A stretch of 64,000 nucleotides of DNA from Branchiibius cervicis (GTDB lineage Bacteria; Actinomycetota; Actinomycetes; Actinomycetales; Dermatophilaceae), in the NCBI RefSeq assembly GCF_042661605.1, contig NZ_JBHSWJ010000002.1, positions 2,356,001 through 2,420,000 of the forward strand, read 5' to 3'. The translations under genes and the position numbers were made by a program. The notes beneath the pieces are model-generated. The model saw only the letters and a list, made by a program, of their open reading frames with translations, did not search any database and was not told where the DNA came from. Positions 17,882 to 25,854 of the stretch are shown here, in pieces. Each line of letters starts with the position of its first letter. The stretch's first letter is position 1.

Positions 17882-18123
17882 TGCGAGTCCGCTTCGTCGC
17901 CGCGGTTCTGCGGATCGATCAGGTAGACGATGGTCATACAGACCGAGGTGAGAATGACCCACGCGACCATCCACACCAACAGGAACGGCATGCCGAGGAT
18001 CATCGGGGTGTCCCGGTTCGCGAACGGGACGAGCACCAGGATCCCTACGAACGGCAGTGCCCCGAGTGCGAAGCGCACATAGCTGCCCGTCGTACGTCGC
18101 GTGGCAGGTCTGGTCTGTGACAC
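17878..18123 (-). CDS. DUF3311 small membrane protein, symporter partner
   Basis: An 81-residue protein with two hydrophobic segments (ALGALPFVGILVLVPF and ILGMPFLLVWMVAWVILTSV). The GTG start is favoured over upstream candidates by a perfect AGGAGG five bases before it. DUF3311 proteins are found next to SSS symporters of the MctP group and are thought to be accessory subunits; here the genes are coupled by a GTGA overlap. Confidence 0.85.
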   Translation of the reverse strand: MSQTRPATRRTTGSYVRFALGALPFVGILVLVPFANRDTPMILGMPFLLVWMVAWVILTSVCMTIVYLIDPQNRGDEADSQ

Positions 18124-18201
18124 TTCGTCCTCCTGGCAACAGTCGGTGCGTTCGACCATAGACAACCGAAGTACCTCAGTGGGCGTTGCGGCGCTGCCGC
18201 C

Positions 18202-18573
18202 TCACGCGACGTCGGACACGTGGCGCACCAGCGGTACCTGTCCGGCACGAGCCCAGACCGCCACCACGTCGACCCGCACGACCTGTGCCCGCTGCGGATG
18301 CTCCTGCAGCCACTGCCCGGCCAGTCGGCGCAGTCGGGCCGCCTTACGATGGTCGATCGCGGCCAGCGGACCGCCGAACGCATCGGAGCGACGGGTCTTG
18401 ACCTCGACGAAGGCCAGCACCCCGGCACGTGGATCGTGCACGATCAGGTCGATCTCGCCGTACCGGCAACGCCAGTTGCGATCGACGACCTGCCAGCCGC
18501 CGTCCATCAGGAATCGCGCCGCGACCTGCTCACCCCATCGGCCCAGGGTCGCTCGTTGGCTTGGCACGCCCAC
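18202..18573 (-). CDS. yraN: YraN/UPF0102 endonuclease-like protein
   Basis: A 123-residue UPF0102 protein with a Holliday-junction-resolvase-like nuclease fold. The conserved acidic set is visible: GEQVAARFL, RYGEIDLIVHD, LAFVEVKTRRSDAFG. In actinobacteria it normally precedes comM and dprA in one operon; here a symporter pair has come between. Cellular role is unproven in this group. Confidence 0.93.
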   Translation of the reverse strand: MGVPSQRATLGRWGEQVAARFLMDGGWQVVDRNWRCRYGEIDLIVHDPRAGVLAFVEVKTRRSDAFGGPLAAIDHRKAARLRRLAGQWLQEHPQRAQVVRVDVVAVWARAGQVPLVRHVSDVA

Positions 18574-18622
18574 TACCCTGCCCGCTCGGCCGGGCGAAGG
18601 AATTTCACCCTGTGGATAACGT

Positions 18623-18638
18623 CGTGATGCAGATCACA
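18623..18638. promoter_or_regulatory. Crp/GlxR-like palindrome upstream of sigma-factor gene
   Basis: CGTGATGCAGATCACA fits the (T)GTGA-N6-TCAC(A) consensus of Crp/GlxR regulators, with perfect GTGAT/ATCAC arms. It lies between the divergent yraN and sigma-factor starts, about 50-80 bases before the latter, in the right place to act on the module's promoter. A single site, so moderate confidence. Confidence 0.5.
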
Positions 18639-18685
18639 CGTGCCGCCGAGTATCAGAGCCGCCGCCCTATCCCTCCTTATCGAAC

Positions 18686-19342
18686 GTGAGGACAATGCGG
18701 AGCATGGACGACGGTCACGTCAGCGATGCTATGGCGCAGCTACCTTCCGATCCGGAGCTGCCGGTGTGGGATCTTGCGGCCACCGCGTTCCGCGCGTGGG
18801 TAGACGGGCAGGACAAGGTCGACCCGCTGGTGCAGGTGATGACGCCGGTGCTCTGGCACGTGGTTCGCGCCTGCGGTCTGCCCGAGGACGACGCCCGGGA
18901 CGTGGTGCAGAGCACCTGGCTGGCGCTGGTCCGCAACCGCGATCACATCGCGGATCCACAGGCCATCGCTTCGTGGTTGACGATCTCAGCCCGGCGGGAG
19001 GCGTGGCGTGTCGCGCGGCGCAGTCGCACCCAGACCTCGACCGACCCGGAGATCCTGCAGGACGTCGACCTCGACCGCAGCGACCTGGCCACGCACAGCG
19101 CCGATCCGGCCGAGTCGGCAGCGACTGAGGACGACAACCAGCGCCTGTGGTTGGCCGTGGCCAGACTCGATGAGCGATGCCAGAAGCTGCTGCGGATCGT
19201 GGCCTTCGAGCAACGACCCGACTACCGCACCATCGCCACGGAACTGGATATGAAGGTCGGCAGCATCGGGCCAACCCGGTCCCGTTGTCTACAAAAACTT
19301 CGCGCTCACCTGGGGGAGACTATGGAGGACGAAGAATCATGA
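18686..19342 (+). CDS. Sigma-70-family (ECF-type) RNA polymerase sigma factor
   Basis: A 218-residue (or slightly shorter) sigma factor with only regions 2 and 4. Region 2 covers roughly residues 45-105 (CGLPEDDARDVVQSTWLALVRN, IASWLTISARREAWRVARR). Region 4 lies at about 150-210 (LDERCQKLLRIVAFEQRPDYRTIATELDMKVGSIGPTRSRCLQKLR). GTG at 18686 and ATGs at 18695 and 18704 are all possible starts; none has an ideal ribosome-binding site. Its stop overlaps the next start (ATGA). It heads a module with a small acidic protein, a subtilase and a TPR-CHAT protease, suggesting proteolytic control of, or by, this factor. Confidence 0.9.
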   Translation: MRTMRSMDDGHVSDAMAQLPSDPELPVWDLAATAFRAWVDGQDKVDPLVQVMTPVLWHVVRACGLPEDDARDVVQSTWLALVRNRDHIADPQAIASWLTISARREAWRVARRSRTQTSTDPEILQDVDLDRSDLATHSADPAESAATEDDNQRLWLAVARLDERCQKLLRIVAFEQRPDYRTIATELDMKVGSIGPTRSRCLQKLRAHLGETMEDEES

Positions 19343-19800
19343 GCACCTGGACGGACCAAGAGCTGTACGCCCGCCTGCGCGCGATGTGGTCGAGCCACGA
19401 TCCTGTGCCGAGCGATCTGGTCGAGAGCAGCATCGTTGCGATCGAATCCGAAGGTATGGCAGAGGAATTCGAACTTCTTGCCATGTCATTCACCGACCGG
19501 GAGCTGCTCGGCACCCGCGGCGAGCAGACGACCACCCCGACGGTGGTCGAGTTCTCCGGTGACGATTTCAGCGTGGTCATCCGGATCAGTTCGGTGGGCC
19601 CCGGCGTCCGTCGATTGGACGGCTGGACCGATCCGCCCACCGCGGGCACGGTGCGCATCCCGTCCGCCGACGGCGAGGTCACGGTGCCGATCGACGACCA
19701 CGGCCGCTTCGAGGTCGCCCAACACCCCGCCGGCGCCATTCGACTCTGGTTCGACCGTCCGGGCGGCCATCGCTCATCCACCCCGCATTTCGACGTCTGA
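19339..19800 (+). CDS. Small soluble partner of the sigma factor, candidate anti-sigma or adaptor
   Basis: A 153-residue protein, translationally coupled to the sigma factor. No transmembrane segment and no zinc-binding HxxxCxxC anti-sigma motif are visible. The N-terminal third is helical and acidic (DQELYARLRAMWSSHDPVPSDLVE), the rest looks like a beta-rich domain (GTVRIPSADGEVTVPIDDHG, GAIRLWFDRPG). I do not recognise the family. From position it could hold the sigma factor inactive, sense the signal, or be a substrate of the two downstream proteases; none of this is shown by the sequence. Confidence 0.75.
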   Translation: MSTWTDQELYARLRAMWSSHDPVPSDLVESSIVAIESEGMAEEFELLAMSFTDRELLGTRGEQTTTPTVVEFSGDDFSVVIRISSVGPGVRRLDGWTDPPTAGTVRIPSADGEVTVPIDDHGRFEVAQHPAGAIRLWFDRPGGHRSSTPHFDV

Positions 19801-19841
19801 CCCACCTCGGCCGGGCCATCATCAAACTGTAGGAAGCCACC

Positions 19842-21530
19842 ATGTCCACTGCCTCACCTGAGATTCTCGCCGGGGACGACATCCTCAAGGCGCCTGCCGT
19901 CGGCAAACTCGACGAACCCTCGCCCCGGGCAAGCCGCCTGTGGCGGACCCTGGACCCCGCGCGCACCCCCGCCGCAGCGGGCACAGCGGCGCCGACCATC
20001 TACAACCCGCTGACCGTCCTGGTGTCAGACCTCGACGGCGACGGTAAGCAAGCGGTGGCCGCACTGCGCGCGGCTGCCGACGTCTTCGGCTGGGACCTCG
20101 TAGAAGACCCGCACTACCTCGTGGCCCCGCAAGAGACCGACGCCACGCGCGCCGACCGCCGTCGTCGGCTCAGCTGCCGCGACGGCAGGATCTCACTGAC
20201 CCGACTGACGATCGTCGCCGACCCCAAGCGGTCGATCAGCGACCCGGACGCCTGGAAGCTCATCCAACGTGCACGGCAACTCGACGACCGCACCGTCTCG
20301 GGGTCCGTCGGCCTCGACCACGCCGTCATGGTCACGCCCGTGGGGATCGATGCCAACCCGGTCCACGGGATCAACCCCGTCCACGGGATCAACCCCGTCC
20401 ACGGGATCAACCCCGTCCACGGGATCAACCCCGTCCACGGGATCAACCCGGTGCACGGGATCAATCCGTTTCTCGGGGTCGACGACAGCAGCCCGATCAA
20501 CTCGTACATGCTGGCCGGTAGCGGTGGCCGGCAACCCGTGAAGTTCATCGGCAGCCCGCCCGACCGCGGTCGCGAAGAGGGGCGGACGCACCGGCGACCG
20601 GTCATCGCAGCCCTGGATACCGGTTGCGGAGACCACCCCTGGCTGGTCGATGTACGACGCCACATGCTCGACCCCACGGGGCAGCCCATCGGCGATACGG
20701 ATCCGAACACCGATCCGGAACGGCATCCGGACCAGTTCGGACCCGAGGACGGCGTCATCGACGCCGCCGCCGGCCACGGCACATTCATCGCCGGTGTCCT
20801 GCGCCAGACCGCACCGGCCGCGGACATCATTTCGTGGCGGATCGTCGGATCGGACGGTGCCGTCGTCGAATCGGACCTGGTGCGAGCCCTGGACCAGATC
20901 GCCACGCTCCTAGAGACCAGTCAGGCGCGCGGCGACGGTCCAATCATCGATGTGTTCAGTCTGTCGTTGGGTTACTACCACGAGACTCCCGAAGACGCCC
21001 GGTTCGATCCGACGATGTCCGAGATGCTCCTGCGCATCCGCCGGACCGGGACCACGGTGGTGTGCTCAGCGGGTAACGACGGCACCGACCGACCGTTGTT
21101 CCCCGCGGCGTTCGGTCCGTGGTCGGACGGCGCCGACGTCGTCGCCCAGGCGGATGACGCCGCTCCGCTGATTTCCGTCGGCGCCCGCAACCCGAACGGA
21201 ACCGTCGCGTTGTTCTCTAACACCGGTCCGTGGGTGCGCTGCTACGCACCGGGGGCATCGATCATGAGCACCGTTCCCCCGCTGGACGGAGGTGAGCTCC
21301 CGCTAGCCCGCCTTCGCCGCTACGGGCTGGTGCGCGAGTCGATCGATCCCGACAACGACGACAGCGGGTTCGGATTGTGGAGCGGAACCTCGTTCGCAGC
21401 GCCGTACGTCGCCGGCCGGATCGCCCAGGCCCTGGAACCCACGCTGCCTCCACCGGATGCGGCGTGGAGCGGACCGGACATCGATACAGCCTGGAGCGTT
21501 GTGGCACAACTCACGGGCGTTTCGCGCTAA
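19842..21530 (+). CDS. Subtilisin-like (S8) protease, cytoplasmic-looking, with NPVHGI repeats
   Basis: A 562-residue S8-family serine protease. The triad is complete: Asp259 in IAALDTGCG, His312 in AGHGTFIAGVL, Ser517 in SGTSFAAPYVAGR. There is no signal peptide: the N-terminus is hydrophilic (MSTASPEILAGDDILKAPAV), followed by an ordered region of about 130 residues that could be an inhibitory prodomain. Between that and the catalytic domain, at residues 172-207, are six perfect NPVHGI hexapeptides and a decayed seventh (NPFLGV). Position between a sigma factor and a caspase-like protein suggests it acts in an intracellular proteolytic cascade. A good TAGGAAG ribosome-binding site precedes the start. 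Confidence 0.92.
   Translation: MSTASPEILAGDDILKAPAVGKLDEPSPRASRLWRTLDPARTPAAAGTAAPTIYNPLTVLVSDLDGDGKQAVAALRAAADVFGWDLVEDPHYLVAPQETDATRADRRRRLSCRDGRISLTRLTIVADPKRSISDPDAWKLIQRARQLDDRTVSGSVGLDHAVMVTPVGIDANPVHGINPVHGINPVHGINPVHGINPVHGINPVHGINPFLGVDDSSPINSYMLAGSGGRQPVKFIGSPPDRGREEGRTHRRPVIAALDTGCGDHPWLVDVRRHMLDPTGQPIGDTDPNTDPERHPDQFGPEDGVIDAAAGHGTFIAGVLRQTAPAADIISWRIVGSDGAVVESDLVRALDQIATLLETSQARGDGPIIDVFSLSLGYYHETPEDARFDPTMSEMLLRIRRTGTTVVCSAGNDGTDRPLFPAAFGPWSDGADVVAQADDAAPLISVGARNPNGTVALFSNTGPWVRCYAPGASIMSTVPPLDGGELPLARLRRYGLVRESIDPDNDDSGFGLWSGTSFAAPYVAGRIAQALEPTLPPPDAAWSGPDIDTAWSVVAQLTGVSR
20355..20480 (+). repeat. 18-bp tandem coding repeat (NPVHGI x6 plus degenerate copy)
   Basis: Six tandem 18-base units (AACCCCGTCCACGGGATC with single-base variants in the first and last) and a seventh diverged unit, inside the subtilase gene just upstream of its catalytic domain. 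Near-identity of the inner copies indicates recent expansion, so copy number may vary between strains. Confidence 0.9.
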
Positions 21531-21603
21531 ATCGTGCCACGGTGGACACAGCACCGCCCGCCGTCCGTCGCCGCGGGAGGGGTCCGATAGGAGCTGAACG
21601 CCG

Positions 21604-24045
21604 ATGCTGTCCGCCCAGGAGCTCTACGCTCGTGGCGTCCAGCACGCTCGGACGAGCCGCTATCGTGCGGCGACCACCGATCTGGCACGAGCTGCCGACC
21701 GCACGTCGGATCCCGATCTGCTCGCTCTCATCGCCGGGCTGCGGGCCGTCATGGACTCCGAACACTCCGACACCGCGGTTGCGGTGCGAACCCTGAACGA
21801 TCTGCTCGCCCGGTCGGAACGACTGTCCCAGCGGACAGTGGCCGTCCTACAGAGCCAACTCGGCCTGGTCTGGATGCGCGCGGGTGACGGCTCGGCCGCC
21901 CTGCCGCACCTCGACGCCGCCATCGCCGGCCTGCGGGACGAGCCCGATCGGCTGATCAACGCGCTGTTCATGCGCGGCGGGGTGTTCTATGAGCGTTCAG
22001 ACAGTGTGCGCGCAGCTGCCGACTACCAGCATGCTGCACGGATCGCCCGCGAGTACGGCGATGAGCACCTGGCCGCGCAAGCGCAGCACAACGAGGGAGC
22101 CGCCGCCCTGCTGCACGGCGATGTGGTCCAAGCACTGCACCTGATGGGATCGGTCCAGGAGTCGATGGACAGTCAATCACCGGTGATGGGTGCCGTCGCC
22201 GGCCGCGATCGGGCCGAGGCACTCCTCGCGGCGGGCCTGCCCGCGGAGGCCTCCGAGTTGCTTCGCCGGTGCGCTGAGACGTTCGGACGCCACCATTTGC
22301 GCCAGTCCCAGGCGGATGCCGAGCTTCTCCTCGCTCGGACCCTCGCGGACTCCGCACCCGAACAAGCAGTCCTCCTGGCCCGCAAGGCCGCCTCGCGCTT
22401 CCGGCGCCGGGGCAGCCTCACCTGGGCGATGCGCGCACAAGCACTGTCGCTGACCGTCGCGTTGCTGTCGCGTCCGTGGGATCCCACCACCGTGCGGGCC
22501 GCAACTCGCGCGCTGCCGGATCTGGCCGGCGAGGACCTGGACGCCTCGCGGGAGCCGCTCGCCCTGGCCCTGGAACTGCATCACGTGCGGGCCGGCAAAC
22601 CGTGGCGGCGCACTCCGGCGGTGCGAGATGACGCACCAATCGTCACCCGGCTCGCCGAGGCGGAAGTGCGGGTGGAGGTCTCTGCTCGCACCGGGCAGGA
22701 TGCCGAGGCCCTCGACCGTGCCCGCGACGGAATCCGGCTCCTGCGGAACTGGCAATCCAGCACCGACAGCCTGGAATTGCGCTCGTCGCTGGCCATGCAC
22801 GGTTACCGGATGGTGGAGCAGGCCGCCGCCGTTGCCATGCGCAGCGGGGATCCCGCGCTGCATTTCGAATGGTCGGAGCGATCCCGCGGATTCGTCGCCG
22901 CATCGACTCCGCTGACCCGCCCTCCCGCTCCGGACAGCGCCGAGGACGCCGAGCTGGAAGCCCTGCGCGGTCTGCTCGCGATCGGAGAGGACCTCGACGC
23001 ACCCCAGGTGGCGCAGGTCCGCGATCGCATTCGACGTCGTCAATGGGCCCGGGAGCGTGCCTCCCGGATCAGCGTCGACATTGCCGGCCTCGAAGAGACC
23101 GTCGACGTCCTGGGTGAGCGAGACGCCACCTTGGTGTCGTTCCTGTCCGACCCCAGCGACGTGTCGGTCCTGGTTGCCAGCCGCGACGGATGCCGGGTGA
23201 TCCCGGTCACCTCGCGTGCGGCCATCCGGGCCGACCTGGCCGGTCTGCAAGCCGATCTCGACATGTCGTCGGCGGACTTGCGCCCGACCCTTGCAGCCGT
23301 CGTCCGCGACGGTCTCCGGCGACGGCTGGACCACTTGTCCGCCATGATCTGGCAACCGATCGAGTCATCGGTGCGGACCCGACGCGTCGTGATCAGTGCA
23401 CCGGCCGCATTGGCCGCAGTCCCCTGGAGCTTGATGCGGCCCCTGCGGGATCGATCCATCACCGTGCCACTGAGCGTCACGCAATGGCTGCGGCACACCG
23501 CTGTCGAGGCACCGATCCGCAGCGTCGGTTTCATCACCGGGCCCGGTGTGCCACGAGCAGGCACGGAGGTCACCCACGCCGCCAAACAATGGCCGGGTGC
23601 GACCATCGTCGATGCGGCGAACGCCACGACGGCAAGCATGCGGGAACTGACGCGCAACACCGACCTGCTGCATGTCGCCGCGCACGGCCGGCACACGCCG
23701 GGCAACCCGATGTTCTCCGGTCTGGAACTACTGGACGGGCCGTGGTTCGGTCATGACGTCGCCGAACTGACGATGGTGCCGTCGGTTGTCGTCCTGTCGG
23801 CCTGCGAACTCGGTCGGTCGACCGCCCGCTGGGGCGAGGAAACGATCGGGATGGCGCGAGCGTGGCTTCATTCCGGCGTTCGCTGCGTGATCGCCGCTCC
23901 CTGCACGGTCAACGATGCGGCCACCAGTGACTACCTGGCTGCGGTCCACTCGGGAATGGCCGGCGGCTTGTCGCCCAGCGACGCGCTCCTGGCCGCCGTC
24001 CCCGACGAGCGGGCACCGTTCCTGGCCTTCGGTGCCGGTTTCTGA
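21604..24045 (+). CDS. TPR-CHAT protein, caspase-like protease
   Basis: An 813-residue protein: about 300-400 residues of TPR-like helical hairpins (AQELYARGVQHARTSRYRAA, DGSAALPHLDAAIAGL, AADYQHAARIAREYG), a helical linker, and a C-terminal CHAT domain from about residue 520. The clan-CD dyad is intact: His694 in HVAAHGRH and Cys734 in VLSACELGRS, with GVRCVIAAPCTVND after it. CHAT proteases cleave specific partners after an activating signal; in type III-E CRISPR systems a TPR-CHAT protein cuts a protein that restrains a sigma factor. Here a sigma factor is also in the operon, though no CRISPR parts are present. The call is firm, the target unknown. Confidence 0.92.
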   Translation: MLSAQELYARGVQHARTSRYRAATTDLARAADRTSDPDLLALIAGLRAVMDSEHSDTAVAVRTLNDLLARSERLSQRTVAVLQSQLGLVWMRAGDGSAALPHLDAAIAGLRDEPDRLINALFMRGGVFYERSDSVRAAADYQHAARIAREYGDEHLAAQAQHNEGAAALLHGDVVQALHLMGSVQESMDSQSPVMGAVAGRDRAEALLAAGLPAEASELLRRCAETFGRHHLRQSQADAELLLARTLADSAPEQAVLLARKAASRFRRRGSLTWAMRAQALSLTVALLSRPWDPTTVRAATRALPDLAGEDLDASREPLALALELHHVRAGKPWRRTPAVRDDAPIVTRLAEAEVRVEVSARTGQDAEALDRARDGIRLLRNWQSSTDSLELRSSLAMHGYRMVEQAAAVAMRSGDPALHFEWSERSRGFVAASTPLTRPPAPDSAEDAELEALRGLLAIGEDLDAPQVAQVRDRIRRRQWARERASRISVDIAGLEETVDVLGERDATLVSFLSDPSDVSVLVASRDGCRVIPVTSRAAIRADLAGLQADLDMSSADLRPTLAAVVRDGLRRRLDHLSAMIWQPIESSVRTRRVVISAPAALAAVPWSLMRPLRDRSITVPLSVTQWLRHTAVEAPIRSVGFITGPGVPRAGTEVTHAAKQWPGATIVDAANATTASMRELTRNTDLLHVAAHGRHTPGNPMFSGLELLDGPWFGHDVAELTMVPSVVVLSACELGRSTARWGEETIGMARAWLHSGVRCVIAAPCTVNDAATSDYLAAVHSGMAGGLSPSDALLAAVPDERAPFLAFGAGF

Positions 24046-24058
24046 CCAACCTCGCGGA

Positions 24059-24367
24059 TCAGGGTTCGGGCATCTCCATCTCGCGAGCCGGCAACTCCTC
24101 GACGTTCACATCCTTGAAGGTCAGCACCCGCACCTTCTTGACGAACCGGGCCGGGCGGTAGACGTCCCACACCCAGGCGTCGTTCATCCGTACGTCGAAG
24201 AACACCTCCGCGCCTTCGCCGCGTACCAGTACATCGACGTCGTTGCACAGGTAGAAGCGTCGCTCGGTCTCGACCACATGGCTGAACAGGCCCACCACGT
24301 CGCGGTATTCGCGGTAAAGGGCCAGCTCCTGCTCAGTCTCGTAACGTTCCAGATCCTCGGCGCTCAT
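24059..24367 (-). CDS. DUF2469 conserved actinobacterial protein
   Basis: A 102-residue acidic protein, MSAEDLERYETEQELALYREYRD at the start and VWDVYRPARFVKKVRVLTFKDVN near the end, the typical DUF2469 sequence. It is almost always next to rnhB in actinobacteria; the mycobacterial homologue is in the same position. Function is not established. Start lies four bases after the rnhB stop. Confidence 0.93.
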   Translation of the reverse strand: MSAEDLERYETEQELALYREYRDVVGLFSHVVETERRFYLCNDVDVLVRGEGAEVFFDVRMNDAWVWDVYRPARFVKKVRVLTFKDVNVEELPAREMEMPEP

Positions 24368-24371
24368 CAGC

Positions 24372-25094
24372 TCACTCCTCCAGATCCACGATGGCGTCGT
24401 CGGTGACGAACCGGCGCCACGACCGCCGGTGCAGCTCGCACGGGCCGTGCTCGTCCAGCGCCAGAAGGTGCTCCGGCGCGCTGTAGCCCTTGTTCGCGGC
24501 CCATTGGTAGTGCGGGTACTGCTCGTGCAACTGCGTGAGCATCCCGTCACGTTCCACCTTGGCCAGCACACTGGCCGCCGCGACCGAGGAACACTTCAGG
24601 TCGGCCTTGATCATCGTGCGCACCGGCGGCACGGCCGGCTGCGCCAACTCGGCGAACAGGCCCACCTGCTGCGGGTCGGTCAACCAGTCGTGGTTGCCGT
24701 CCAGGATCACCAGGTCGGGCCGGACCGGCAGGGCCGCGAGGGCGCGTGTCCCGGCGAGTCGCAGGGCCGCGATGATGCCGATCCGGTCGATCTCCACCGC
24801 CGACGCATGGCCCACGGCGTACGCCAGCGCCCAGCGCCGCACCCGCGGCACCATCGCTTCCCGTGCCGCCGGCGTCAACAGTTTGGAGTCGCGCACGCCC
24901 TGGGGCGCCGTACGACAGGTCTCATCGATGACGACGACGCCGACACTGACCGGGCCGGCCAGGGCGCCACGACCCACCTCGTCCATCCCGGCGAGCAGCC
25001 GATACCCCTCGCGTTGCAGGGCGCGCTCGGTGCGCAGCGTGGGCACCTTCGCGGTTCCCGTACGCCGAGTGCGCACCGCGCTGCCGCCGGTCAC
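24372..25094 (-). CDS. rnhB: Ribonuclease HII
   Basis: RNase HII, 240 residues, removes RNA from RNA-DNA hybrids and single misinserted ribonucleotides. GMDEVGRGALAGPVSVGVVV carries the first two catalytic acids, LVILDGNHDW the third, and IKADLKCSSVAAASVLAKVERD the substrate-binding and last acidic residues. A basic N-terminal extension of about 35 residues precedes the core. Part of the lepB-rnhB-DUF2469 operon. Confidence 0.96.
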   Translation of the reverse strand: MTGGSAVRTRRTGTAKVPTLRTERALQREGYRLLAGMDEVGRGALAGPVSVGVVVIDETCRTAPQGVRDSKLLTPAAREAMVPRVRRWALAYAVGHASAVEIDRIGIIAALRLAGTRALAALPVRPDLVILDGNHDWLTDPQQVGLFAELAQPAVPPVRTMIKADLKCSSVAAASVLAKVERDGMLTQLHEQYPHYQWAANKGYSAPEHLLALDEHGPCELHRRSWRRFVTDDAIVDLEE

Positions 25095-25104
25095 GGCGTA
25101 CCCG

Positions 25105-25854
25105 TCACGGCGACGGAACCTTTGCGAACACCTCAGGGTCGGAACTCACCGACTGGATGCGGTTCAACGGCCACGCAACGGCGACCACCTCGCCGGTGAT
25201 GTCGCTCATCGGGACCGAACCGGTCTTGCCCGTCCCGTTGTCGTGGCCGCGTGAGTCCCAGGAGTCGCCGCGGTTGTCGCCCATCACCCACACCGAGTTC
25301 GCCGGCACGGTGATATCGAACTTCTGGCCGCTGGGCGCATTACCCGGCTTGAGGTAGGCCGACTCGTCGATCGCAACCCCGTTGACCGTGAGCGGACCGC
25401 CGGAGGAGGCGCACGTCGCGTCGCAGACGACGTGATCACCGGGCAGGCCGATCAACCGCTTGACCACGTGGTGTCCGCCGGCCGGCAGGATCCCGACCCA
25501 TTCCAGGCCGTTCTTCACGACCGCCTTGAGACCGGTGCTCTCGGGACCGATCTCACCCCACGACGGCGGCGCTTCGAAGACGATCACGTCACCGCGGTGC
25601 AGCGGTGAGTGCTGCGGCGTCAGTTTGCTGACCAGGATCCGGTCGCCGACGTCGAGGGTGTTCTCCATCGATTCGGACGGAATCGAGAACGGCTGCACCA
25701 GGAAGGTCTTGACCAGGAAGGACAGCGCGAGTGCGACGACCACGATGATGACCAGCTCGCGCAGGAAGGAGCCCTTGGACTTCTCCTTGCGACCGGTCTG
25801 AACCGGAGGTGCGGCACCCGGCGGCAACTGCTCGTCCGGTGGTGCGTCCGTCAT
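25105..25854 (-). CDS. lepB: Type I signal peptidase (third of three in tandem)
   Basis: Signal peptidase I, 249 residues, removes signal peptides of exported proteins outside the membrane. A Pro/Lys-rich cytoplasmic stretch, one transmembrane helix (LVIIVVVALALSFLVKTFLV), then the catalytic Ser in FSIPSESMENTL, the Lys in HHVVKRLIGLPGDHV, and MGDNRGDSWDSR. The Ser-Lys dyad is intact. Its start overlaps the stop of the preceding paralogue (ATGA). Confidence 0.96.
   Translation of the reverse strand: MTDAPPDEQLPPGAAPPVQTGRKEKSKGSFLRELVIIVVVALALSFLVKTFLVQPFSIPSESMENTLDVGDRILVSKLTPQHSPLHRGDVIVFEAPPSWGEIGPESTGLKAVVKNGLEWVGILPAGGHHVVKRLIGLPGDHVVCDATCASSGGPLTVNGVAIDESAYLKPGNAPSGQKFDITVPANSVWVMGDNRGDSWDSRGHDNGTGKTGSVPMSDITGEVVAVAWPLNRIQSVSSDPEVFAKVPSP

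Noticed and set aside
22177..23355. Long minus-strand open frame inside the TPR-CHAT gene
   Set aside because: No recognisable domain, and the plus-strand frame encodes an intact CHAT dyad.
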